This document shows positions 8,427 to 17,343 of a DNA stretch of 64,000 nt, piece after piece. Each line of letters opens with the position of its first letter. Within the stretch, counting starts at the first letter, position 1. Below the pieces are notes generated by a model. The model searched no databases. It was given only the letters and a program-made list of their open reading frames with translations, and had not been told where the DNA came from. Source of the stretch: G963677085 sp963677085. GTDB taxonomy: Bacteria > Planctomycetota > Planctomycetia > Pirellulales > Thermoguttaceae. The position numbers and the translations under genes are program-made. The stretch is from contig CAXXFH010000006.1 in the NCBI GenBank assembly GCA_963677085.2, positions 248,001-312,000 on the forward strand, read 5' to 3'.

Positions 8427-9444
8427 ACTGCCACTCCTTAAATAGAAAAAGCAAAAAACGCACATAGACCGTCGACTCTTCCCCCAGAGCCCCGACACGT
8501 TGGGGAAAAACGCGGTCAAACCGTAGAGGGAGAAAACCAACCGCAACTCGAGATCCGCGCCTTCCGAAAAAGGCTGCCGTAATCAAATCGCAAGGTAACC
8601 AAGTGAAACTCGATGACCACGTGAAACGCAGGGCAGGATACGCGTCGCCGCCAGGGGTGTTTCCGTTCTGGTTGAACCGAAACAATTTCCCCGCCGAACC
8701 TTGCAGCCTGTTCGTGATCTCACTGGAAACGAGAGTACTCGGAAAACACTGGGGCTCAATTACTTCTCACCACTATGGCGACAATCATACCATGAGTGCT
8801 CCGCGAGGGGAATGGGGTGTACTACGGCATCCGAAAGCGGCCCCCACCGCAGCGCCCCGTCCGTTGGTATGGCAAGCGAACGGGGGTTCTTCTCAGCATA
8901 GGCTCGGATCACGAAGTGCCAACAAGATTTTCAGGCTGGCACCCCCTCGTTGGGGTTGGTTGGCGTCCGTCGCCAGCGAGGGGGTGGTTGGTGTAACCTG
9001 TGTGTGGCAAATGGGATAGTGCGTGTCGCGTATTGGGGGTATTGCTCGTCGCGTGTTCGCGATCGACGCGAATTAGCGACGCAACAAGCCTAACGTTGAC
9101 GCTGCGACAACACCTGGAATTTGGCGTTTCCGCGTTCCCGGAAGTCTCGTTTTTTCTATTCGGTTTTTTTTGAGACTCGCCCTGGCCGCCGTCGTTTTCT
9201 CGTTTCATGCCGGTTTTGTTTGTGATTGTACACGGTTCCGAGTGGGAAGTGAGCGTGTTGGAGAGCCCGGCAGACAACCTTTGTTGGCGGGCGTCGGCCC
9301 ACGCACGCGATTTTTGGACGCGCCGGCATCAATCGAATTTGGACGCGCCGGCATCAATCGAATAAGATGAGTACTTCGTGATCGTTCCCACCGCTTGTTT
9401 GCATAGCGTTTTCCCTTCCCCTGCCAGAAGAAAGAAACCCCGCC
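8427..9444. other. 1 kb without a supported gene
   Basis: Frames here are short and not protein-like. The stretch holds an imperfect inverted repeat, CACCCCCTCGTTGG (8940-8953) against CCAGCGAGGGGGTG (8973-8986), and a perfect tandem duplication at 9314-9363. It includes the leader of the cold-shock gene (from 8427, minus strand) and the upstream region of the Tat protein at 9445. Confidence 0.5.
9314..9363. repeat. Two perfect tandem copies of a 25-bp unit
   Basis: The unit beginning TTGGACGCGCCGGC and ending AATCGAAT occurs at 9314-9338 and again, without any mismatch, at 9339-9363. It ends about 80 bases before the start of the next gene. Confidence 0.85.
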
Positions 9445-10437
9445 ATGAAAGAACCGAACGACGTTTCCCGACGCAGTTTCCTTGGGCAATCGCTGGCCGT
9501 GGCCTCGGCAGCCGCCGGTTCGGGTGTGGCATCGTCTGCCGCTGCAGGTGCGGAAGACGAAAAGCCGCAGGATCCGTCGGTAGCCGAGTTCAACGGCATG
9601 CCCTGTGGGTTTCTCGGCAAAGCGAAAGTCAGCCGCATGTTGTTCGGCGGAAACCTGATCGGCGGCTACATGCATTGCCGCGATTTGAGCTATGTGAACC
9701 AGCTCTTCCGCGCCTATGCCAACGAAGACAAAATCATCGAAACGCTGAAGATCGCCGAAGACAACGGGATCAACACGGTCTTCGAGACGGGGGCGAAGTA
9801 CGTTGCCCGTTACAACGAAAAGTACAACGGCAACATGCAGTTTATTCCGCACATCAGGCCGAAATCCACGGACAAACAACTCGAAGACGAAATCAAGATG
9901 AAGATCGATCTGGGCGCCATTGCTCTGTACTGCTGGGGCGTGCATTCCGACGTGCTTGTCCGCGACGGTCAGGTCGACCAATTGAAGCGAGCGGTGGAGA
10001 TTGCCAAAAAGTACGATCTACCGGTCGGCGTTTGCGGTCATTCCCTTTCGGTGCCCATGGCGTGCGAAGAGCACAAGATTCCGTGTGACTTCTACGTGAA
10101 GACGTTCCATACCGACGACTATCCCTCGGCCACACCGAAGCACCTTCGCAAAGACTACATGTGGTGCGGCGGCGCCGAAGGCTGGTTCGACAACATGTGG
10201 TGTATCGACGTCGACAAGACGATCGAGTTTTTCAAGGGCGTCGATAAGCCCTGGGTAGCGTTCAAGGTGCTGGCGGCCGGCGCGCTGCATCCCCGCAAGG
10301 CGTTTGCCCATGCCTTTAAAAGTGGCGCCGACTTCATTGCCGTGGGCATGTTCGACTGGCAAGTCGAGGGCAACTGCGAGATGGTCAAGCGGCTGGTGCG
10401 TCGTGAGGCCGAACGTGAACGCCCCTGGAGGGCCTAA
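9445..10437 (+). CDS. Tat-exported TIM-barrel (aldo/keto-reductase-like) protein
   Basis: A 330-residue protein with a twin-arginine signal (SRRSFLGQSLAVASAAAG) and an Ala-rich cleavage region, so probably periplasmic. The body has alternating beta strands and helices of a TIM barrel (LFGGNLIGGYMH near residue 70; FKVLAAGALHP near 275; GADFIAVGMFDWQ near 295), resembling aldo/keto-reductase-like proteins common in planctomycetes. The classical Asp-Tyr-Lys-His tetrad is not evident, so catalytic activity should not be assumed. Four bases separate its stop from the next gene, another Tat substrate, suggesting an operon. Confidence 0.8.
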   Translation: MKEPNDVSRRSFLGQSLAVASAAAGSGVASSAAAGAEDEKPQDPSVAEFNGMPCGFLGKAKVSRMLFGGNLIGGYMHCRDLSYVNQLFRAYANEDKIIETLKIAEDNGINTVFETGAKYVARYNEKYNGNMQFIPHIRPKSTDKQLEDEIKMKIDLGAIALYCWGVHSDVLVRDGQVDQLKRAVEIAKKYDLPVGVCGHSLSVPMACEEHKIPCDFYVKTFHTDDYPSATPKHLRKDYMWCGGAEGWFDNMWCIDVDKTIEFFKGVDKPWVAFKVLAAGALHPRKAFAHAFKSGADFIAVGMFDWQVEGNCEMVKRLVRREAERERPWRA

Positions 10438-10441
10438 GAAC

Positions 10442-11812
10442 ATGAAGACGAAACCTCTCAGTCGGCGACGTTTTCTGGGCGGATCGGCCGGGTTGGCTTT
10501 GGCCGCGACGGGCTTGGCTCGAGCGGGCGAGGACCAAACATCCAACACGGGCGACCATCCCGCGGCCGACACCGTCTGGCAGGATAACCCCGTTATTCAA
10601 CGTGCCCGGGCGGCGGCGCTCGAAGTGCTTCAGCCCACGCCGAAACAGCTCGACCACGGGCTACAACTGCACGCCGATTCGCTGGTGTTCGACGGCTATG
10701 GCTTCGCGCCTCGGGCAGCCATCGACGGCGATGCGTTGCGACTTGCTGTGGAAGCCGGCGCTTCGGACATCGAAATCCAAGACCTGCGCGAAGACATGCA
10801 AATGACTCGGCCGGCGGTCGACGACGTCGAACGGGCCGAATTCGTCCAAGCCTTCGCGGCAGCAGGCGTAAACTGCATCTTCCAGAACGCCGGCGAAGAG
10901 GGGCAAGACCCGTTGCGGCTGATCAAGCGACTCGCACGGTTCACCTACTTGACCGACATGATTCCCGAGGTCGTCGCCCGGGCCGCCACGCCCGCAGCCA
11001 TTGAAAAAATAGCTCAGGCCAACGGCCATTGTCTGTATCTGACCGGCAACGGCGTGCCGATTACGCAGCAATGGGTTTCTGTCGAAGACGAACTGCGCTA
11101 CGTACGGGTGTTCTTTGAGCTGGGGATCCGTATGATGCACGTTACCTACAACCGCCGCAACATGTTGGGCGACGGATGCGCTGAACCGGCCAACGGTGGG
11201 CTAAGCGATTTCGGTCGGGCGGCGGTGGCCGAAATGAATCGCGTGGGCGTGATAGTCGACGTGGCCCATTGCGGTTGGCAAACCAGCCTCGATGCGGCCA
11301 AGGCTTCCGCGCGGCCGATGGTTGCCAGCCACACCACGTGCACCGCGTTGAACAAACACATCCGCAGCAAGCCCGACGAAGTAATCCGCGCGATCGTCGA
11401 CTCGGGCGGATATGTTGGTATCTGTAGTATCCCGGCCTTCCTGGGCGGCAAGTGCGACATTGCGGCGATGCTCGATCACATCGACCACGTGGCCAAACGG
11501 TTTGGCGTCGACCATGTGGCCATCGGCACCGACAAGGCCTACTCGTCGCGCAACGCCGGGGCCGAGAATCGCAAAGTGCCTCGGTCGGCGAAGCGACGCA
11601 AGAACTGGGCCGGCCTCTGGCCCGAGGGTTCGCTTGCCGCGCCGTCGACGGCTTCGCCCAACGCCGAACTCACCCTGGCCTGGACCAACTGGCCGCTGTT
11701 GACCGTAGGGCTGGTGCAGCGGGGCTACACGGATGCCGAGATCCAGAAAATCATCGGCGGCAACGTGATGCGCGTCGCCCGGGATGTGCTCGGCGGAGAC
11801 GGGGATCTCTGA
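10442..11812 (+). CDS. Tat-exported membrane-dipeptidase-like protein (peptidase M19 family)
   Basis: A 456-residue protein starting at ATG 10442 with a twin-arginine signal (SRRRFLGGSAGLALAATG). The M19 (renal dipeptidase) fold is shown by GLSDFGRAAVAEMNRVGVI, VDVAHCG and VASHTT (the two later metal histidines), the ...HIRSKPDEVIRAIV block, and VAIGTD near residue 360. The first metal motif of the family, His-x-Asp near the N-terminus of the barrel, is replaced: the matching stretch reads VFDGYGFAP. M19 enzymes hydrolyse dipeptides or related amides at a two-zinc site. With one metal ligand pair apparently missing, this may be a divergent subfamily with another substrate or a non-catalytic protein. 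Probably co-transcribed with the Tat protein upstream. Confidence 0.85.
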   Translation: MKTKPLSRRRFLGGSAGLALAATGLARAGEDQTSNTGDHPAADTVWQDNPVIQRARAAALEVLQPTPKQLDHGLQLHADSLVFDGYGFAPRAAIDGDALRLAVEAGASDIEIQDLREDMQMTRPAVDDVERAEFVQAFAAAGVNCIFQNAGEEGQDPLRLIKRLARFTYLTDMIPEVVARAATPAAIEKIAQANGHCLYLTGNGVPITQQWVSVEDELRYVRVFFELGIRMMHVTYNRRNMLGDGCAEPANGGLSDFGRAAVAEMNRVGVIVDVAHCGWQTSLDAAKASARPMVASHTTCTALNKHIRSKPDEVIRAIVDSGGYVGICSIPAFLGGKCDIAAMLDHIDHVAKRFGVDHVAIGTDKAYSSRNAGAENRKVPRSAKRRKNWAGLWPEGSLAAPSTASPNAELTLAWTNWPLLTVGLVQRGYTDAEIQKIIGGNVMRVARDVLGGDGDL

Positions 11813-11842
11813 TTTTCGACTTTGGATTTCCGGTTTGAAATT

Positions 11843-11878
11843 GGAAAGCCGCTCGCGGCTTCGCCGGCTCGGCTTTCC
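11843..11878 (+). terminator. Hairpin after the M19-like gene
   Basis: Arms GGAAAGCCG (11843-11851) and CGGCTTTCC (11870-11878) pair perfectly, with a further internal GC stem, and are followed by GACTTTTC. It sits about 30 nt past the stop codon; the T-tract is weak. Confidence 0.4.
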
Positions 11879-11925
11879 GACTTTTCTCCAACCTTTCTGG
11901 GAGGGCGTTGACACCCATGCGTTTT

Positions 11926-12126
11926 TCATGCATCGCCGTGAGATGCGCCAGATCGAACGGTGATACGGAGCCAGGGTTCGATGCGGCGGCCTACGTAGAC
12001 GTACCGCTTGACGAATTCCTGGACCAGTTCGACATTGGCTCCACGCTCTTTCAGGTGCGTGAAAATTCGAGCCGCCAGCGTGCTTTTGCCGGCACCCGGA
12101 CCCCCAAAGAGGTTGATCCGGGGCAT
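11926..12126 (-). pseudogene. Truncated phage-type P-loop ATPase/kinase
   Basis: The frame begins at a good ATG (12126) with MPRINLFGGPGAGKSTLAARIF, a textbook Walker A motif, followed by HLKERGANVELVQEFVKRYVY. This is how the roughly 180-200-residue AAA-type nucleoside-kinase-like proteins of phages begin. After about residue 55 the similarity in style ends (RRIEPWLRITVRSG) and the frame stops at 66 residues, so the Walker B and the rest are missing. It is read here as a decayed 5' fragment of a phage-derived gene. GGAG lies upstream of the ATG. Confidence 0.6.
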
Positions 12127-12213
12127 TGTTAGGAAAACTCCTTAACCCGCAAGGTTTGCCTAACCGATACAGCCATTGCGAGTGGCAAGGTTTGCTCCAG
12201 GGAGGGGTTGGGG

Positions 12214-13140
12214 ATGCAAGTTGCTCTGTTGCTGATGCTGATGGTTCCGGGCCAAGTTACCGGCCATGCGGACTACCTTTACTGGAACGCTCGAAGCGAC
12301 GGATGGAAAGTCCCCGTTTATCTATCTGAGGATGTACAAGGTACAGAGGGTATCACCATCAATGACGAGACGCTTACCGTTGATCCGGAGGCTGGCAGTG
12401 GTGTCCGTGCTCGTATCGGCTACCAATTCACCCCTAGCTGGGAAGTCTCTTGGGTGTGTACCTATTTCAGCACAAGTGGGTCAGATCGGCTGCCCGAGGT
12501 GAGTTGGACGGACCTGGAAAACGAACCCACGGACGGCTACTACAACGTGCGTTTTCCTTGGGGCGGTAGTGGTGGGACGCCCGAGACGGTGACGTGGTCC
12601 TCTTTCTTGAGGCAGAATGTCCACGATATCGAGTTCACCTATATTTCACACCCGAGCGAGTCGCTCGGTGTCCGTCTTTTCGGAAGTGTTCGACGGGCTG
12701 AATTTCATGTGGAACGCCGCTTGACGTTTCAGCCAGATAGTTCACTTACCACGTATCCGCTCGGCATTGAAACCGATTGGGAGGTTAGCAACCTTGCGGC
12801 GTACGGGCTTCGTTTCGGGACCAGCGGTGAATGGAAAATCGGAGGTTTCTCCGTTTTCAGCATGGGGGCTATATCTGCCCTTTATGGCAGAACCAAGGAT
12901 CAATACCATCAGGAGTATGGTTGGGGCGGTGGCGCTAGAAACCACCAACGCGATTTCTCCGGCGCAATCCCGGCTATCGAACTGATGGTTGGAGCGTCTT
13001 GGACGCAGGGTCACCTCAAGGTGGCTGCTGGTTACGAAGCCGCCATCTGGTTTAATGTCTTCCCCAATGCCATTTGGATGACCAATTCGGAAGATTTGAT
13101 TCTCGATGGTTTCTTCGCGAGAGTTGGAGTGGATTGGTAA
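12214..13140 (+). CDS. Outer-membrane beta-barrel protein, Lpg1974-type pore-forming family (likely)
   Basis: A 308-residue protein with a short hydrophobic signal (MQVALLLMLMVPGQVTGHA). The rest is a run of amphipathic strands rich in aromatic and small residues (RARIGYQFTPSWEVSWV, GVRLFGSVRRAEFHVE, HLKVAAGYEAAIWF) ending in a strand with terminal Trp (FFARVGVDW), typical of outer-membrane barrels. This pattern matches the Lpg1974 pore-forming family expanded in planctomycetes; the family call is by style rather than by one signature. Start set at ATG 12214, eight bases after GGAGG; the TTG at 12208 is too close to that site. A strong hairpin follows. Confidence 0.65.
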   Translation: MQVALLLMLMVPGQVTGHADYLYWNARSDGWKVPVYLSEDVQGTEGITINDETLTVDPEAGSGVRARIGYQFTPSWEVSWVCTYFSTSGSDRLPEVSWTDLENEPTDGYYNVRFPWGGSGGTPETVTWSSFLRQNVHDIEFTYISHPSESLGVRLFGSVRRAEFHVERRLTFQPDSSLTTYPLGIETDWEVSNLAAYGLRFGTSGEWKIGGFSVFSMGAISALYGRTKDQYHQEYGWGGGARNHQRDFSGAIPAIELMVGASWTQGHLKVAAGYEAAIWFNVFPNAIWMTNSEDLILDGFFARVGVDW

Positions 13141-13144
13141 GAAA

Positions 13145-13174
13145 CCAACACCCGGCCCGAAGACCGGGTGTTGG
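13145..13174. terminator. Bidirectional hairpin between convergent genes
   Basis: The 11-bp perfect stem CCAACACCCGG (13145-13155) and CCGGGTGTTGG (13164-13174) sits between the 3' ends of the barrel gene (plus) and the beta-helix fragment (minus). No T-tract is present, so termination is inferred from position and stem strength. Confidence 0.5.
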
Positions 13175-13185
13175 AGGATCGCGGA

Positions 13186-13833
13186 TTACGGATAGGCTCC
13201 AGGACCCTTCACGAGAGAATCATTGTTGCCAACGGTGTCGTAAGCCGGGTTCACGCCATCAGGACACCAACTGTTGTAGGCGTTGACGAAGGATAGGTTG
13301 TTGGCTTTGATTCCAACCGTGTTTCTGTTAGTGAAGGTGGTGGCAGCGTGGACAACGGAGTTCGCCTCGCTGAGGAGTCCGATGCTGTTGAAGAAGACGT
13401 AGCATTCGGTCCCATAAATCATCGAGTTCATGTAGGCGTACATTCCGATGCCCGCATTCCCAATTGCCTTGCAGTACAGCGTCTCTGCCTTGCTGTTGTG
13501 CCCGACGAGTAGACCGTAGTAGCCGCTTCCAGTGACGAGCAATCTGGGATTGTGCAGAACGGAACCGTACTCAAGGTCGATGTTTGCGAGACTCGCGCCC
13601 GAAACACACGCCGGTCCCAGGACGGAGGAGCCATAGGTTGCGTAAAGCCCCCGTCGGAAGCCGTCAATGATCAACGAGCTACAGTCCACGCTGGCACCAT
13701 TATAGACAGCGAGACCGACACCGGTGGTTGCGTCCGTTCGGAGGACGCAACGGTTGATTCCCAGGCAGGGGCCACCATCGATCAAAATTCCGGGCCCGTC
13801 GATCACGACTTGGTTGAGCGTAGCGTCACAATC
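13186..13833 (-). pseudogene. 3' fragment of a beta-helix (tail-spike-like) gene cut by IS21
   Basis: The minus-strand frame is open right up to the IS21 end at 13834 and runs to a natural stop at 13186, about 215 codons. Repeated turns (GILIDGGPCLG, GVGLAVYNGASVD, YYGLLVGHNSKAE, IGMYAYMNSMIYG) are those of a right-handed beta helix, as in phage tail spikes or surface adhesins. It has no start codon of its own. Its first 75 residues align with the last 75 residues of the fragment at 18967-19764 (shared DGFRRG and DL-YGSV), so the two may be remnants of neighbouring paralogues or of one gene with an internal duplication. Confidence 0.75.
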
Positions 13834-13977
13834 TAAACGCCGGTCTGAAAGTGCAGCGCTGATCGGTTAGAAAGTGCAGCGCTCGGGGTTTAGGGTTTCC
13901 ATTCTAACTGGGTGGGAAGTTGCTTGAAAGAACGTTCTTCCCTCCCCCATGGGGGAGGGCCGGTTGCAACGGTTGCT

Positions 13978-14154
13978 CTATCTTCCTGACTTGCCTTTGT
14001 CAGACGGATTCTTTCTTTTGGAGGAACGCTTTCTCGCGTCTTTCAGCCGGTAGCTTTCGCCGGTCGCCTCCAGGATGTGGCAGTGGTGCGTTAGCCGGTC
14101 CAGGACAGCGCCGGTGAGTCGCTGGCTGCCGAGCACCTCGGTCCATTGCTCGAA
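13978..14154 (-). pseudogene. istB: 3' part of istB, separated from its 5' part
   Basis: The minus-strand frame encodes FEQWTEVLGSQRLTGAVLDR and LTHHCHILEATGESYRLKDA, the conserved C-terminus of the IstB helper ATPase. The coding sequence meets the inner element at the CTCGAA at 14149-14154. The 5' part lies at 16714-17343. Joining the two across one copy of CTCGAA restores the expected IstB reading NLPFEQWTEV. Confidence 0.9.
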
Positions 14155-16713
14155 CGGGCGAACACAATGCACCTGAAGAATCGGTCTTTCCAACGACGGC
14201 ATCGGTGCCTAAGATTGCCATCGCTGCCTGGCTTGAGCTAGCACGCTGGTGCGAGCAACGCCTTGAATCTCATGGAGGAGAGCCATGTCTGACGACAACG
14301 GACGGTCCGCAGGCAAAAAGGGGGCGCGCTTCAGGTTGCGTTGAATCAGCTTTGGGAACGGTTGCCGACGAGCGACCGCCAAGAGATCGCGCAGATCGTC
14401 GCCCAGATGATCGCTGCGCAGATCCTTCCTTCAGTTCACAAGGAGGGATCTGATGAAGCCTGAATGTACCATCGAAACAGCAGCACAGCCGGACGCACGG
14501 CAGGTAGCCACCACCACAACTACGTGGTCTTCCAAGTTGCGGCAACGCCACTTGCAACGAACGGCCATCGTCTACGTTCGACAGTCCACCGCGCACCAGG
14601 TGCTCAATCACCGAGAGTCCACCTCGCGTCAATACTCTCTTGTGGACTTGGCCGTTCAGCTTGGCTGGCCTGCGGATCGAATAGAGGTAATCGACGAGGA
14701 CCAAGGCCAAAGCGGATCATCTGTCGAAGGCCGCAATGGCTTCAAACGCCTGCTCACCGAGGTGAGCTTGGACCACGTTGGCGTTATTCTGGGAATCGAG
14801 CTTAGCCGTTTGGCCCGCTCCAACAAGGATTGGCATCAACTGATAGAATTGTGTGCGATCTTCGGAACGATGCTGGCTGACCAAGATGGTCTCTACAACC
14901 CGACCGACTACAACGATCGTCTGCTATTGGGGCTACGTGGGATCATGAACGAAGCCGAACTCCACGTCCTGCAGGGACGCATGCATCAAGCATTGCTCAA
15001 TAAGGCGAAACGCGGTGAAGTCTATGTCCGCGCTCCCATCGGATACGTAAAACGTTCGACTGGCGGGCTTGGCCTTGATCCTGACGAGCAGGCTCAAAGT
15101 GTGGTCCGGCTGATCTTTGACGAGTTTGAGGGGCGTGGGAGCATACGGTCCGTATTGCGGTTTCTCCAAGAAAACAACATCCAATTGCCGATTCGGCCTC
15201 ACTCCGGCCCCAACAAAGGTCAACTTGAGTGGCGGCAGGTCACGCCCACGGTTCTCAATAGGATGTTGAAGCACGAGGTGTACGCTGGGATGTACCGCTT
15301 TGGGCATCGGCAAACAGACCAGCGTCGCAAGGTAGCGGGGCGTCCTGACTCCGGACGAACGGTCGTTACTCCGGACAAGTACCACGCACTGATTCCCAAT
15401 CACTGCCCCGCCTACATCTCCGAGGAGCAATACCGGCGCAACCAGAAGCGGATTCAAGAAAATCGCTTCGGCCAGACGTCCAAAGGCGCCGCACGAGACG
15501 GTCAGAGCCTCCTCGCAGGCATCGTCTACTGCGGCAAGTGCGGACGCCGGATGACCGTCGCCTATTCCGGTGAGCCGGCGGTCATGCGATACTATTGCAC
15601 GACGGGAGTTGTCGATTTCCAATCAGATCGATGCCAGAACCTTTCCGGAAAGCGGCTCGACGAGCTTGTTGCGGACAAGGTGTTGCGGGTCTTGCAACCG
15701 GCCGCACTGGAGATCAGTCTCATCGCCGCTGAAGATATTGACAAGCATCAACGGCAACTCGATGACAACTGGAAGCAACGGCTCGAACGAGTTCGCATCA
15801 AGGTCGATCGCGCACAGCGACAATACCAGTTGGTCGAACCCGAGAACCGTCTGGTGGCGCGCGAGTTGGAACGGCAGTGGGAAGCGGCGCTGCATGAGGG
15901 TCAGAAGTTGGAGCAAGAGTACGCCCGCTTTCTGCAGACGCAGCCGACTAGGCTGTCAGACGACCAGCGAGCCTCAATTCGCGCGCTCGCCGACAATTTG
16001 CCGGCCATCTGGCACTCCGCCACGACCGGGAACTCGGATCGGCAGCGAATCGTTCGCCTGCTCGTGGAACGCGTCGAAGTGGTTGTCCAGGGCAATACCG
16101 ATCGAGTCGATGTCTCGCTGTGTTGGTCTGGGGGATTTAGAAGTCATCACGAACTGGTGCGTCCCGTTCGCCGTTACGACCAAACAGCTGATTTCGCACG
16201 ACTCAAGGCGCGAATCGTTGAACTCAAGATCTTGGGTCGCTCGTACACCGAGATCGCCACCACTCTCAACGAAGAGGGTTTTCATCCCGCCAATCAAACC
16301 AAGAGGTTCAACCAGGCGATTGTGGGACGGCTTGCCAAGGTATTGTGCGCTGACCTTGCCGGCACTGTCCACAGGGCGCCGATACAATGCGTGAAGAACG
16401 AATGGACGATCACCGCGTTATCCCAGGAACTGGGCATTCCTCGTACAACGTTGCAGACCTGGAAGGACCGAGGCTGGTTGCATGTAATTCGGCAGATGCC
16501 AGGCATTCGCGGGCAGATCATTTACTGGGCCGACGATCGCGAACTGGACCGCCTGCGACGTCTCCGTCGCACCAAGTGGCATTTTGGCGATCCACCGTTG
16601 CCAACGCACCTCACGACGCCTCTGCTGAATGCAAGCATTGAATGCTGAGGAACGTACAGGGCTGTAGAAGTTATCGTCAAGCACTACGAAAGGACTGAAT
16701 ATGACTGCCCCTT
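14149..16713 (+). mobile_element. Large-serine-recombinase element inserted in istB
   Basis: The segment splits istB and is bounded by a direct 6-bp repeat, CTCGAA, at 14149-14154 and 16714-16719. Counting one copy, the element is 2565 bp. Its main cargo is one recombinase gene. Joining its ends gives a circular junction GCCCCTTCTCGAACGGGC that is an imperfect palindrome (14 of 18 positions symmetric), as expected for a recombinase attachment site. The exact crossover inside CTCGAA cannot be set from one copy. Confidence 0.8.
14453..16648 (+). CDS. Large serine recombinase with C-terminal HTH
   Basis: A 731-residue site-specific recombinase. The N-terminal resolvase domain shows YVRQST with the likely catalytic serine, SRQYSLVDLA, and the arginine-bearing ELSRLARS (about residues 115-125). 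The recombinase domain follows (RGEVYVRAPIGYVKR...). A zinc ribbon (CGKCGRRM ... YYC ... RCQN, about residues 360-400) and a coiled coil come next. The last 100 residues hold a helix-turn-helix resembling MerR-type DNA binding (ITALSQELGIPRTTLQTWKD). AGGAGG seven bases upstream fixes the start. It should excise and integrate its own element. Upstream in the element an overlapping frame (NQLWERLPTSDRQEIAQIVA, about 14335-14463) has no clear start but ends across this start codon, suggesting translational coupling. Confidence 0.93.
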   Translation: MKPECTIETAAQPDARQVATTTTTWSSKLRQRHLQRTAIVYVRQSTAHQVLNHRESTSRQYSLVDLAVQLGWPADRIEVIDEDQGQSGSSVEGRNGFKRLLTEVSLDHVGVILGIELSRLARSNKDWHQLIELCAIFGTMLADQDGLYNPTDYNDRLLLGLRGIMNEAELHVLQGRMHQALLNKAKRGEVYVRAPIGYVKRSTGGLGLDPDEQAQSVVRLIFDEFEGRGSIRSVLRFLQENNIQLPIRPHSGPNKGQLEWRQVTPTVLNRMLKHEVYAGMYRFGHRQTDQRRKVAGRPDSGRTVVTPDKYHALIPNHCPAYISEEQYRRNQKRIQENRFGQTSKGAARDGQSLLAGIVYCGKCGRRMTVAYSGEPAVMRYYCTTGVVDFQSDRCQNLSGKRLDELVADKVLRVLQPAALEISLIAAEDIDKHQRQLDDNWKQRLERVRIKVDRAQRQYQLVEPENRLVARELERQWEAALHEGQKLEQEYARFLQTQPTRLSDDQRASIRALADNLPAIWHSATTGNSDRQRIVRLLVERVEVVVQGNTDRVDVSLCWSGGFRSHHELVRPVRRYDQTADFARLKARIVELKILGRSYTEIATTLNEEGFHPANQTKRFNQAIVGRLAKVLCADLAGTVHRAPIQCVKNEWTITALSQELGIPRTTLQTWKDRGWLHVIRQMPGIRGQIIYWADDRELDRLRRLRRTKWHFGDPPLPTHLTTPLLNASIEC

Positions 16714-17343
16714 CTCGAAGGGCAGGTTTGTCGTCACGATCACGCTGGTCCGTTCGTAGGCCGCGGAGATCACGTCGAATAGCAGCTCGCTGCCCAGCTT
16801 GCTGGCCGGGACGTAGCCCAGTTCATCGAGGATCAGCAGGTCAAGCTTCGCAAGTTGGCCTTTCATACGCATCAAGTGGCGCTCCTCACGGGCTTCCATC
16901 AACTGCGTAATCAGTTCGGTCACGCGATGGAACCGGACCTTCTTCCCTTGCCCACACGCGGCGATTGCCAAGGCCGTGGCGATATGGGTTTTACCGGTTC
17001 CAGGGTGGCCAATCAGGATGACCGATTCACGCTTCTCGATATACTCTCCTCGCATCAATTCGCTGACCAGCACGCGGTTGATCGTCGGCTGGGCCTCGAA
17101 TTTGAAATCTTCGAGCGTTTTGTAGTTGGGGAACTTGGCCGCCTTCAGACGCCGGTCGGCTGCCCGCTTCTCACGGTCGATCAGTTCCTGCTCGCAGAGT
17201 TGTAGCAGGAAGCCGAGGTGATCGACGTTTTCCTTTGCACAGCGTGCCGCGATCTTCTCGCACTCATCGTGCATGGTCGGCATCTTGAGCGTTTTCAGAT
17301 GGTGTTTCAACAGCACCGTACTCTTCGTTTCGAGTTTCTTCAT
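16714..17343 (-). pseudogene. istB: 5' part of istB (IS21 helper ATPase), interrupted
   Basis: It starts at ATG 17343, overlapping the istA stop by 4 bp, and encodes about 210 residues of IstB. Walker A is GHPGTGKTHIA near residue 115 and Walker B is LLILDELGYV near 170. The authentic sequence ends at NLPFE, where the recombinase element begins; the frame runs on into that element for ten codons to a stop at 16684. IstB assists IstA in strand transfer, so the element is probably no longer self-mobile unless the insert is excised. Confidence 0.92.

Noticed and set aside
7986..8441. Plus-strand frame covering the cold-shock gene
   Set aside because: The minus-strand cold-shock protein is unmistakable and has a perfect ribosome-binding site; the plus frame has no protein-like features.
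8940..8986. Inverted repeat CACCCCCTCGTTGG/CCAGCGAGGGGGTG as a terminator
   Set aside because: No T-tract and no gene ending nearby on either strand; kept only as a structural note.
8603..9019. Plus-strand frame of about 138 codons
   Set aside because: No ribosome-binding site, no recognisable fold, and it overlaps an inverted repeat.
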